NCBI GenBank assembly: GCA_001825115.1
Contig: MHUY01000037.1
Location: 11,899 to 33,174 of the forward strand
Origin: Candidatus Yonathbacteria bacterium RIFOXYC2_FULL_47_9
GTDB lineage: Bacteria > Patescibacteriota > Minisyncoccia > Phycocordibacterales > UBA1550
DNA length: 21,276 nt
Direction: 5' to 3'
Shown here piece after piece: positions 13,382 through 20,672 of the stretch (the stretch's first letter is position 1; each line of letters opens with the position of its first letter). Position numbers and translations under genes: made by a program. A model generated the notes under the pieces. It saw only the letters and a program-made list of their open reading frames with translations, was not told the DNA's origin and did no database searches.

Positions 13382-16153
13382 TTACGCCTCGCCCCTAAAC
13401 CGTGCCATGATTTCTGCTTCCACCTCCTCGCGGGGAGCGCCGTATTTGAGGTAGGAAAGCTGCTTGAGTTTTTCGGCCATAGCGAGATTGCCTTGTTCGG
13501 GCGGGAGAATAGCAATATTAAACGGCTTGGTCGGCTGGCCTTTGACGAGCATATTCACGTACGCATTGTAGTTTTCGAGACGCGTAATGTCCTGCGCAGT
13601 AAAAGTCGGTGCGAATTTCTTTTCCAAAAACTCCGCATCCTCCTGCCCTACGCGAAATACCGCCATATTGCCGACATTACCAAACACCGCGTTTTTTATA
13701 TCCTCCGGAAGTTGCGAGATATACTGATGAGCAATGTTGAGCGATAGACGGTACTTGCGTGCCTCGGAAAGAATAGACGCGATCGATGGCGTGGTGACAT
13801 TTTGAAACTCGTCGATATAGAGATAGAAATCATTGGGTTTTTGCCCTGTGCCAAACATATCCACACGAGAGAGTGCTGCCATCGTGATTTTACCCACCAA
13901 TACAAGACCTATCAAGTTCGCATTGATGTCGCCCAAGCGCCCTTTTGAAAGATTGACGAGGAGGATTTTTTTCTCATCCATAATCTGCCTAAAATTAAAC
14001 GAGGAATTCTTCTGAAGAACCACGGGACGCATAATGTCGTTTGAAATGAACGGGTCGAACTTGCTGGAGATATAGGGTACGAAGTTGGCGAGTCCTTGGT
14101 CGCCCGTCGTCTTTTCAGCGCTTGCCCAGAACTGAACGATGATCGGATTCTTGCATCGCGAGAGCTTGAGGTCGCGGAAGGCCTTGTCGGAAAGTACTCG
14201 GGTAATATCGAGGAGTGTCGCCTGCTCGCTCGTATCCTCCATCACGAGAAATGCGGCATTTTTGAAATACTGTTCAAACATTGCTCCGCCACCCGCCTTC
14301 ATATCAAAAAGCTGATTGAATATATTCATCATTTCGTTCACCACAAAGGTCTTTTGTTCGGGGCGACTGATGTCATACTCGAGCATATTGAGCCCCATCG
14401 GGCGCTCGATATACGAAGGGTCAAAGTAAATTACATCGTCAGCACGCTCGGGCGGGATGAGTGAGAGAATATCCTGCACATCGTTGCCGTGAGGGTCAAT
14501 AAAACACACACCATCGCCGTTCCTGATGTCCTGCACAATCATATTTTTCAAGATACTCGTTTTACCAGTACCGGTTTGACCGATGACATATGTATGACGC
14601 ACGCGATCTTCGCGGTCCATACGCACAAGGGTTTCCTTGTTGTGATATACATTCTTGCCCAAAATAATACCTTCGTGTGCCATCTCCATAGGTGCCGGTG
14701 CACCACCCGCTTTTGATTCCTTAAGCTCTGCGGCCGTAGTTGCTGAAACAGGAAAGTGAAACATCGTGGTAAGCTCCTTGAGATTAAGGGGGAAACTATG
14801 AGTATCTGAAAAAATACGGAACGAGAACTCATAGATAGCACGCATCAGATCATTCTTGGTAAGTCGCTTCCATGCAACACCATTTGCTTGCGGTTTAGAA
14901 AACTGATTAAAGGCTGCCTCAATTTCTGTCAAAATTGCACGAGCACGATCCTCAGTGTCCGCTGACACCACAATACGAATATTGGTATCCACAATTGGCG
15001 AAGCGATCTTTTCCGTAATATTCTCAATGGCAACTTGATCAACTTCATTCTCTTCTTTTTTCTTGATACCGAATAAAAGATCTTTGGTTGCGGCAGCGAA
15101 CTCTGTGGTGAGACGAAGCGTCGAATGTTTTAAGGCATCCTTAATCGGTGTACCTTTTTTGATGTCCTCACGAATGCCTTTGTAAAGCTCGTTGAATGCC
15201 TTCCCGGTCGGCTTTATTACGAACTGCACTGCAGCACCTTCCCCTTCGTGAAGCATCTTACCAAATGCTCCAAGAAGTACATTGAGTGGATCCTGCGGAA
15301 ATACTTCGAATGTCTTCATTTGAAACACTGAGCTTACCACTGGCTCTGCAACAGAAACGAGTGTCACTCCTTTTTCATTGAACGGGTTATAGTCTTCTTT
15401 GTGTTCACGAAGCTTTGCGTCAGGATACACTGAGAGCACCTGTTTTTCAAAAAGGTCAGCACGCTCAATGGGGACCGAGGCATAAAAAACAATTTCACTT
15501 GAAAAATTAGAGAGCGCGAGTTCGAGCGTAAAATAGTTTTTAACATCAAGCCACCCCGCAGAAGGGTTCTCGATCGAAAGCATTCCTGAATAAAACTGCT
15601 CCATCCCTGTTACGAGATCAGCAAAGCTTCGCGATGCACCCCTGGAGTCAACGGGGGGGAGCGTCACCTCGTAAAGACGCATTCTGAGTGCACGGAAAAG
15701 TGCACGCTCTTTTGAGACACTATTTGCAATACTTTCATCAGCGAGAAATTGTACAAGGAAACGATGAAAATCATCCTCAATGTGAGGGTCATTCAGTTTC
15801 TCGAGAATCGTGAGGGCGTTTTTAATACCGCGCTCCATCATCACACGTACAAGCTCATCGATCGTCTCTTCGTGTTCCTTCCCCATCTTCAAAACCCCTT
15901 CCTCAAGCTCGTGCGCCTTGAGCTGATAATCGGGCGCAAGAACCTGAGCTGCAGGCTGCGCACGGTACTCCTCGACTTTTTCCTGTACAATCACGGGGCG
16001 TTCAAGTGTCTGACCACTCACACCTGCCGCACGTTCACGTTCAGCGATCTGTGCACGAAGGTATGCCACCTCCTCTTGCGGGGATGCAAACTTCTCCATC
16101 GTGTCTTCCACGCGAGGTTTCATTTCTTCATTACGCGAACCCAAAAATGTCAT
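13382..16153 (-). CDS. VirD4/TraG-like type IV secretion or DNA-transfer ATPase
   Basis: A 923-residue protein. The C-terminal half is a P-loop ATPase of the VirB4/TraG/VirD4 group: Walker A GQTGTGKT (525-532), CFIDPHGND (550-558), Walker B YLYIDEFQ (777-784), and a sensor-like SLNIAHQYISQLPEDI (804-819). The N-terminal 500 residues hold a coiled coil (about 25-45) and a large alpha/beta region, and no clear transmembrane helix. Such ATPases are widespread in CPR genomes and are usually annotated as type IV secretion or conjugative transfer proteins; no other secretion genes are in this window, so the machine it powers is unknown. A perfect extended -10 lies eight bases before ATG 16153. The duplicated membrane protein gene ends nine bases upstream, suggesting joint function. 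Confidence 0.88.
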   Translation of the reverse strand: MTFLGSRNEEMKPRVEDTMEKFASPQEEVAYLRAQIAERERAAGVSGQTLERPVIVQEKVEEYRAQPAAQVLAPDYQLKAHELEEGVLKMGKEHEETIDELVRVMMERGIKNALTILEKLNDPHIEDDFHRFLVQFLADESIANSVSKERALFRALRMRLYEVTLPPVDSRGASRSFADLVTGMEQFYSGMLSIENPSAGWLDVKNYFTLELALSNFSSEIVFYASVPIERADLFEKQVLSVYPDAKLREHKEDYNPFNEKGVTLVSVAEPVVSSVFQMKTFEVFPQDPLNVLLGAFGKMLHEGEGAAVQFVIKPTGKAFNELYKGIREDIKKGTPIKDALKHSTLRLTTEFAAATKDLLFGIKKKEENEVDQVAIENITEKIASPIVDTNIRIVVSADTEDRARAILTEIEAAFNQFSKPQANGVAWKRLTKNDLMRAIYEFSFRIFSDTHSFPLNLKELTTMFHFPVSATTAAELKESKAGGAPAPMEMAHEGIILGKNVYHNKETLVRMDREDRVRHTYVIGQTGTGKTSILKNMIVQDIRNGDGVCFIDPHGNDVQDILSLIPPERADDVIYFDPSYIERPMGLNMLEYDISRPEQKTFVVNEMMNIFNQLFDMKAGGGAMFEQYFKNAAFLVMEDTSEQATLLDITRVLSDKAFRDLKLSRCKNPIIVQFWASAEKTTGDQGLANFVPYISSKFDPFISNDIMRPVVLQKNSSFNFRQIMDEKKILLVNLSKGRLGDINANLIGLVLVGKITMAALSRVDMFGTGQKPNDFYLYIDEFQNVTTPSIASILSEARKYRLSLNIAHQYISQLPEDIKNAVFGNVGNMAVFRVGQEDAEFLEKKFAPTFTAQDITRLENYNAYVNMLVKGQPTKPFNIAILPPEQGNLAMAEKLKQLSYLKYGAPREEVEAEIMARFRGEA

Positions 16154-16161
16154 TACTAGGT

Positions 16162-16170
16162 ATTATATCA
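16162..16170 (-). promoter_or_regulatory. Extended -10 before the ATPase gene
   Basis: Minus strand TGATATAAT, a perfect TGnTATAAT, overlapping the stop codon of the upstream gene and ending eight bases before ATG 16153. Confidence 0.55.
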
Positions 16171-16648
16171 CAGGTGCTTCAGATTTTGCCTCTTTAGCGA
16201 GAGTTATGAATGAAACAACAAGTGCAATAAAGAAAAGCATGGAACCAAAGAAACAGGGTGTAACAAAAGGACTTGCGGCGGGGACCCCCGAGCAACCAAC
16301 CCCTGCCCCGGGTAAAGCAGTGTAGAAATTATATACAAGACGTCCAAAACTCGTCCATGCAAAAATAGTTCCCGCAACCAAGAACCCCACAAGATATTTT
16401 TCGCTTTTAGCGCGTACCTCGCCTTCTTTTTTCACGAGTGAAATCGCCCACACGAGAGCAACGGCAAATGCTATCGCCCCATAAAAACACGATGTAGTGA
16501 CGGGGTTAGGATACAAACAATCATTGATTTTGAAAAGTGTCCCCTCCGCCTCGTAGAAGCGCAGAAAATCAACGACTGCTGTCGTCCATGCAAATACCGT
16601 ACCTACCAAAAGTGCTCCTGTCTGTATCCAGTACATTTTTGCTATCAT
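16163..16648 (-). CDS. Membrane protein made of two repeated two-helix units
   Basis: A 161-residue integral membrane protein that I do not recognise. Residues 8-76 and 85-154 are copies of one unit: GTVFAWT (16-22) matches GTIFAWT (93-99), TSCFYGAIAF (52-61) matches TPCFFGSMLF (130-139), and each unit has two helices joined by a loop with two Cys (44 and 54; 119 and 132). The loops probably lie on one face of the membrane and may form disulfides. The frame is open upstream to 16885, but that part antisenses no known domain and overlaps the neighbouring gene; ATG 16648 is chosen because the hydrophobic unit begins there and an extended -10 sits just upstream. It precedes the ATPase gene by nine bases. 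Confidence 0.75.
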   Translation of the reverse strand: MIAKMYWIQTGALLVGTVFAWTTAVVDFLRFYEAEGTLFKINDCLYPNPVTTSCFYGAIAFAVALVWAISLVKKEGEVRAKSEKYLVGFLVAGTIFAWTSFGRLVYNFYTALPGAGVGCSGVPAASPFVTPCFFGSMLFFIALVVSFITLAKEAKSEAPVI

Positions 16649-16655
16649 ACTATGA

Positions 16656-16664
16656 ATTGTATCA
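16656..16664 (-). promoter_or_regulatory. Extended -10 before the duplicated membrane protein gene
   Basis: Minus strand TGATACAAT (TGnTACAAT), ending seven bases before ATG 16648. No -35 is evident. Confidence 0.5.
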
Positions 16665-16674
16665 CGCCCCCAAC

Positions 16675-16703
16675 AAAAAATCGCGCCCCATGCGCGATTT
16701 TTT
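16675..16703 (-). terminator. Terminator of the surface-protein operon
   Basis: AAAAAATCGCGC (16675-16686) pairs with GCGCGATTTTTT (16692-16703) around CCCAT; T run on the minus strand. It lies 22 bases after the stop codon at 16725. Confidence 0.92.
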
Positions 16704-16707
16704 AACC

Positions 16708-16723
16708 CTGAGCTTGTCGAAAA
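16708..16723. repeat. Copy of the dispersed CCCTGAGCTTGTCGAA motif
   Basis: The 16-base sequence CCCTGAGCTTGTCGAA (TTCGACAAGCTCAGGG on the other strand) is a motif I know as a common intergenic repeat arm in many bacterial genomes. Only one arm is present here, one base outside the stop codon at 16725. Its function is unknown. Confidence 0.5.
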
Positions 16724-16724
16724 A

Positions 16725-18212
16725 CTAAAACTGCTGGTACTTCGCCTTACAATCCTTAGGGCAAGAGATGAGGGTCTCGGGTACATTACAGATACCATCT
16801 CCACAGACGGTGGTAACCGTACATACTCCTGCCACGAGTGACTGTCCCGTAGGACAATTGTTGCAAGCTGGAGGATTGGTAGCACCGTTCACACAGTTGG
16901 CAACACAAGAGCCGGAAACAAAGGTCTGACCTCCGGGACAAAGGTTACAAAGGGGTGGATTCAAGGTTCCGTTAGCGCAGTTTGCGTAACAGGTTCCTGC
17001 ATACATCGAGTATCCTGCGGCACAGTGGTTACATGCTGGGGGGTTGGTGGCACCGTTGGCACAAGGGGCTGCAGATACGGTGATGGTAGCAATGGCTGAC
17101 GATATCCAGGTGATTCCATTAGCTGATGCAGCTGAGTACACATCATAGGTTCCTGTTTGGGTGGGGGTCAGGGTGGTGCTGAGGTTGTGCGCGGTGGTAG
17201 CAGCAAAGGTGTAGTTTGATTGAGTGGCAGTAGCTACGGGCGTATATGCGGCATCCCAGTTCCAAGGACTCCCCTGTTTCCTCCAGTTGAGGTTGTGGTA
17301 GATCATACTGCCATCTGAGAAACTAGCGGTTGAGGAGAAGGTGACGCTTTGTCCGAGAGTGATGGCACTCGTGAGTGGAGCGAGGGAGACGGTCTTAGTG
17401 CTGCTATTTTGAACGCAACGAACGGGGATTGTAACGGAGCTGCTTATTTCCCCCTGTGCTCTATAGACAGTATTTTTACCAAAATTTAACATCCGATCCC
17501 ACGCATGGGGGCTTCCTCCAAGCGCTTGAGCAGGAGGAACCTGCGAGGACGACCAGAACATTCCATTCATGTCACGAAATGCTGATCCACCGGCAGACAC
17601 TGACAACAAACCAGCCAAGTTGCCTTCAAAACCACTCGCACCACCTGGCTTTAACTTTAATCCCGCCGAAGAACATTCACCGACAAAACCAAATAATGTC
17701 TCATCACGATTAGGATTACATACTTGTCCACTATCCTTTAAGTAATTTTCGAGTGTATGCCAATCAGCATCAGTTGGGATATGCCACCCAGCCGGGCAGA
17801 TACCTTGCGCGCCTTCGGTGACTGAATACTTCATAGCCTCGTTCCAAGTGTAGAGACCTCCGTCAGGGTAATTTGGATGGTTGGTGGTACAGTTGGCAGC
17901 TTGGTTGTTGTAGCAGTATTTCTCGATGGTGCCGTTGTTGGTCTGTGTAGTTCCAGAGTTGATCATGGTGCCGACGCGCATACTCTCCTTCATCCAACAC
18001 TGGGTGCCGATGGCGACGGTGTTATAGGTGCTACCGTCTGCATCAGTGGCTGTACCGCAGGAGACGCTAACGGTAATAGTGCGCGAAGGGCAGTTTGTTG
18101 ACCAAGCGTTTTGCGAATCTTTTACACGAAAATATATAGTATGCGAACCCACCCCCAAATCTCCTTTATTGAAACTTGAAGCAGAAGAAACAAGAGTTCC
18201 TGTGCCACACAC
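16725..18212 (-). CDS. FISUMP-domain and Cys-repeat part of an interrupted surface protein
   Basis: The downstream part (495 residues from GTG 18212) of a gene interrupted by an in-frame TAA at 18290-18288; the frame continues without another stop from 18830. Residues 1-50 end a PKD/Ig-like domain. Residues 52-267 form a FISUMP domain (Fibrobacter succinogenes major paralogous domain) with YNTVAIGTQCWMKESMRVG, YTWNEAMKYS and GICPAGWHIPTDADW. An Ig-like region follows (275-380), then three 28-residue Cys repeats beginning at 384, 412 and 440, and a final CGDGICNVPETLISCPKDC (470-488). A GGAGG lies close before GTG 18212, so reinitiation is possible, but this piece alone has no signal peptide. 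It may be non-functional unless the stop is read through. Confidence 0.8.
   Translation of the reverse strand: MCGTGTLVSSASSFNKGDLGVGSHTIYFRVKDSQNAWSTNCPSRTITVSVSCGTATDADGSTYNTVAIGTQCWMKESMRVGTMINSGTTQTNNGTIEKYCYNNQAANCTTNHPNYPDGGLYTWNEAMKYSVTEGAQGICPAGWHIPTDADWHTLENYLKDSGQVCNPNRDETLFGFVGECSSAGLKLKPGGASGFEGNLAGLLSVSAGGSAFRDMNGMFWSSSQVPPAQALGGSPHAWDRMLNFGKNTVYRAQGEISSSVTIPVRCVQNSSTKTVSLAPLTSAITLGQSVTFSSTASFSDGSMIYHNLNWRKQGSPWNWDAAYTPVATATQSNYTFAATTAHNLSTTLTPTQTGTYDVYSAASANGITWISSAIATITVSAAPCANGATNPPACNHCAAGYSMYAGTCYANCANGTLNPPLCNLCPGGQTFVSGSCVANCVNGATNPPACNNCPTGQSLVAGVCTVTTVCGDGICNVPETLISCPKDCKAKYQQF
16812..17063 (-). repeat. Three tandem 84-bp (28-residue) Cys-rich repeats
   Basis: Each unit follows CxNGxxNPPxCNxC, then about seven residues, then GxC. 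The first Cys of each unit falls at residues 384, 412 and 440 of the C-terminal part, an exact period of 28. The DNA copies are diverged, so the array is not recent. Confidence 0.85.
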
Positions 18213-18287
18213 TCCTTCCCTCCATTCATAAGCAGTAATAGAGTCACCGATATCAGGGTCGCTACCAGAACCAGAAAATGATACTAC

Positions 18288-18830
18288 TTACCCTTGTGGC
18301 ACGGTAACACTACCAGAGGGGATGATGATGGAGGCGGTGGGTAAAGTATTAGCAGCTACTGGTGGTACATAGCTTGTTGAAAGCGTATTGCACCCCAAAT
18401 CAGAAGGCATTCCCATTACCCAATAAACTTCATAGAGAACAAATGTTGCAACACAAGGAGGAAAAACTGACCATGGATACGAATAGCTATAGACAGTAGG
18501 CGTACAGACGCCACCCGTGCAAGTCTGCCCGAATAAGACCTCTGTATAAGCAGCACTGAACCTTGAAAATGCGGTGCCCTTGTCAACTCCGACCCCACCC
18601 TGAATCACTCCTAACCATACATAAAACCTCGGTGGATCGATAACAGAAACCGGAGTGACGCTTGGAGGAAACGAGAAGGTTTTATTACCAGCCCCAGCAT
18701 TATAATTAAACTGAAGCGTATTCCCAGACCACGATAATACTAAAGGCTGAACGGCGGCCATAAGAGAAGCTCCCGCTGGTAAAAGAAGGAGGACTGAAAA
18801 TATAAAAATACGGCGGGTTAATTTCATCAT
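18288..18830 (-). CDS. N-terminal part of the interrupted surface protein
   Basis: A 180-residue piece with a signal peptide (residues 1-26: MMKLTRRIFIFSVLLLLPAG, then an Ala-rich end) followed by a beta-rich exported region with Tyr, Pro and Val and a Cys pair (QTCTGGVCTP). It ends PTASIIIPSGSVTVPQG and then TAA, in the middle of what reads as a PKD/Ig-like domain: the same frame continues after the stop with VVSFSGSGSDPD and on into the FISUMP part. The full uninterrupted length would be about 701 residues. The ATG overlaps the stop of the upstream gene (ATGA), indicating coupling. Confidence 0.78.
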   Translation of the reverse strand: MMKLTRRIFIFSVLLLLPAGASLMAAVQPLVLSWSGNTLQFNYNAGAGNKTFSFPPSVTPVSVIDPPRFYVWLGVIQGGVGVDKGTAFSRFSAAYTEVLFGQTCTGGVCTPTVYSYSYPWSVFPPCVATFVLYEVYWVMGMPSDLGCNTLSTSYVPPVAANTLPTASIIIPSGSVTVPQG

Positions 18831-19126
18831 TTTTTCTGAATCTTAAAAAAATCATGGCAAGCGAACTGGTAACGCTCATCACCAAGTGTTTCGCAGTCGC
18901 CCTCGTTCCCTTTTGCAAGAATATCCTGCAAAAGTTTCTGTAAGACTATTTCGTCCACATTTGAAAGCACTTTTGGTTCTGGGGCGACTTGCTCTGTTTG
19001 TATGACAGGCTGTGGTGGTGCGTTCCTTTTTGGGCTTACTACGAGAATGGTAAAGACAAAGACGATGAGGAGTACAGCGACTATCAAAAACTTTTTCTTA
19101 TTTGAGAAGGCAAGCGGGGTGTCCAT
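18827..19126 (-). CDS. Small membrane-anchored protein
   Basis: A 99-residue unrecognised protein: short cytoplasmic start (MDTPLAFSNKKK), one transmembrane helix (about 13-31), a Pro-rich stretch (34-50) and an outside domain with two Cys (GDCETLGDERYQFACHDFF, about 75-93) that could form a disulfide. Its stop overlaps the start of the FISUMP surface-protein gene by four bases, so the two are translated together and it may help display or hold that protein. A promoter ends six bases before ATG 19126. Confidence 0.75.
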   Translation of the reverse strand: MDTPLAFSNKKKFLIVAVLLIVFVFTILVVSPKRNAPPQPVIQTEQVAPEPKVLSNVDEIVLQKLLQDILAKGNEGDCETLGDERYQFACHDFFKIQKK

Positions 19127-19132
19127 ACCTCA

Positions 19133-19161
19133 AGTATACCTTTATGTTACGCCATTCACAA
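19133..19161 (-). promoter_or_regulatory. Promoter of the surface-protein operon
   Basis: Minus strand: TTGTGA (19161-19156), 17 bases, TATACT (19138-19133). Only six bases (TGAGGT) separate the -10 from ATG 19126, so the mRNA should be leaderless. Confidence 0.6.
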
Positions 19162-19212
19162 AAAAGGGAATGTGGATAACTATTTTAAAACAACGGTAAA
19201 ACCAAGCCTCAT

Positions 19213-19986
19213 CTACACCTTGGTCAAAATCTCAGCGGGGCCGTCAGTAATGAGAATAGTGTGTTCAAAGTGCGCAGAGCGTTTATGGTCGCGTGTGACA
19301 AACGTATAGCCATCTGAAAGGAGTTTTATGTAACGGGTTCCTTCGTTCACGATAGGCTCAAGGGCGAGCACCATACCGGGCTTGAGGCGTACGCCTTGTC
19401 CTCGTTCACCATAGTTGGCGACATGTGGATCCTCGTGTTGATGGTAGCCGACACCGTGCCCACCAAGCTCCTCCACAATCACAAAACCATGATCCTTTAC
19501 ATATTTTTCGATTGCGTACCCAATATCCCCCGTTGTTTTTCCTGCGCGTGCAGCTTCAATACCTTGAGCAAGAGCACCCTTCGTCACATCCATCAATTTT
19601 TGCGCAACCTCATCAACCTCCCCTACCGGAACGGTCATTGCTGAATCAGTAAAAAGCCCTTTATGTTTAATACCGGTATCAATACCAATAATATCACCCT
19701 CCTTGAGCACACGATCACCGCCGATCCCATGCACAATTTCATCGTTCACCGACACACAGAGCGACCCTGGATATGGAATAGAGGCTCCCTCAGGGGTGTA
19801 GTGCAAAAATGCGGGCTCATCACCGCCTTCTCGCATCAGCTTTTCCGCAAGCTGGTCGAGTTCACGTGTGGTGACGCCTGGCCTTATGGCATCCTTAATA
19901 GCAAGCAAAATAGCCGCGAGACGTTTACCGCCCTCACGAATAATCGCGACCTCTTCTTCTGTTTTTACCATTCCCTTCTTTGTCAT
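19213..19986 (-). CDS. map: Methionine aminopeptidase, type I
   Basis: A 257-residue enzyme that removes the initiator Met from new proteins. All five metal ligands are present: Asp103 (GIDTG), Asp114 (TDSAMT), His177 (GHGVG), Glu210 (LALEPI) and Glu241 (FEHT); the substrate His86 (IVHGI) and His184 are also kept. Length and order are typical of type Ia without a zinc-finger extension. Its ATG overlaps the adk stop by one base (TAATG), so the two are coupled. secY-adk-map order is the classic end of the spc ribosomal operon. Confidence 0.97.
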   Translation of the reverse strand: MTKKGMVKTEEEVAIIREGGKRLAAILLAIKDAIRPGVTTRELDQLAEKLMREGGDEPAFLHYTPEGASIPYPGSLCVSVNDEIVHGIGGDRVLKEGDIIGIDTGIKHKGLFTDSAMTVPVGEVDEVAQKLMDVTKGALAQGIEAARAGKTTGDIGYAIEKYVKDHGFVIVEELGGHGVGYHQHEDPHVANYGERGQGVRLKPGMVLALEPIVNEGTRYIKLLSDGYTFVTRDHKRSAHFEHTILITDGPAEILTKV

Positions 19987-20582
19987 TATTTTAAATTGAG
20001 GCTCTCAAGAATATCATCAAAAACTTCTTCAGGGGTTTGTTCTCCGTTAATATCCAGAAAGCGATATGCAGGATTGTTGCGGTAGTACTCCACTGCTGGT
20101 GCAACATCTTGATCAAACCACGCAAGCCTTCGGGCAACGACATCTGATTTTACATCGTCTGGTCGGCCACGACCACGCAAACGGTCCTCCGCCCACTGCC
20201 GTGATACATTCAAAAATACTACGGTTGGATTTTCGCGTCCATAAAACGAAACTGCCGTATCAAGAATTTTTGCCTCATCAAGCGAGCGAGGCATCCCGTC
20301 AACAATGAGATGTTCACGTCCGCTTATATTGTCGATAAGTGCCTGGGCCCACATCCATATCGCCAAAAACTCCGGTTGGCGTTTACCTGTCTCGCCATAC
20401 ACACGAGCTCTGTCCCATGTGTAACCTTTCTCTTGAGCATATTTTCGAAAATATGCTCCTGTTTCAATATACAAAACAGAGGAATCGTCCTGGCGCCCAC
20501 TCAAAAATGTATTAAGGTGGTTTGACTGTGTCCCCTTACCTGCCCCTGAACGCCCTATGAAAATAATAGTCTGTAAATCCAT
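19986..20582 (-). CDS. adk: Adenylate kinase
   Basis: A 198-residue nucleoside monophosphate kinase (AMP + ATP to 2 ADP). The P-loop GRSGAGKGTQ (10-19), ETGAYFRK (40-47; family TGDmlR) with Arg46, and DGMPRS (95-100; family DGFPR) with Arg99 are seen. The LID is a short RGRGRPDD segment (136-143) followed by KSDVVARRL, so this is the short-LID form without zinc-binding Cys. The changes in the AMP site (AYF for DML) leave some doubt about the preferred nucleotide. It lies between secY and map. An extended -10 (TGCTACAAT) ends six bases before ATG 20582. Confidence 0.93.
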   Translation of the reverse strand: MDLQTIIFIGRSGAGKGTQSNHLNTFLSGRQDDSSVLYIETGAYFRKYAQEKGYTWDRARVYGETGKRQPEFLAIWMWAQALIDNISGREHLIVDGMPRSLDEAKILDTAVSFYGRENPTVVFLNVSRQWAEDRLRGRGRPDDVKSDVVARRLAWFDQDVAPAVEYYRNNPAYRFLDINGEQTPEEVFDDILESLNLK

Positions 20583-20588
20583 GTGGAT

Positions 20589-20597
20589 ATTGTAGCA
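20589..20597 (-). promoter_or_regulatory. Extended -10 before adk
   Basis: Minus strand TGCTACAAT (20597-20589); six bases (ATCCAC) then ATG 20582, predicting a leaderless adk-map mRNA. No -35 is evident, as the upstream hairpin occupies that place. Confidence 0.55.
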
Positions 20598-20605
20598 GTA
20601 AACGG

Positions 20606-20640
20606 ATACGGGTGCGAGGATTTTGCCCTCACACCCGTAT
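20606..20640 (-). terminator. Hairpin between secY and adk
   Basis: ATACGGGTG (20606-20614) pairs with CACCCGTAT (20632-20640); after one C-A mismatch GAGG pairs with CCTC. There is no T run on the minus strand, so it may be an attenuator or mRNA-stability element rather than a full terminator. Confidence 0.6.
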
Positions 20641-20672
20641 TGTTCAATATTCTAACTTCTAACCTTATTCTC

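Noticed and set aside
16649..16885. N-terminal extension of the duplicated membrane protein
   Set aside because: It runs through a terminator and the end of the FISUMP gene and has no match to the membrane unit.
18288..18290. Recoded stop codon as in UGA-Gly lineages
   Set aside because: The codon is TAA, and TGA is used as a normal stop at 5519-5521 and 18829-18827, so there is no evidence of an altered code.
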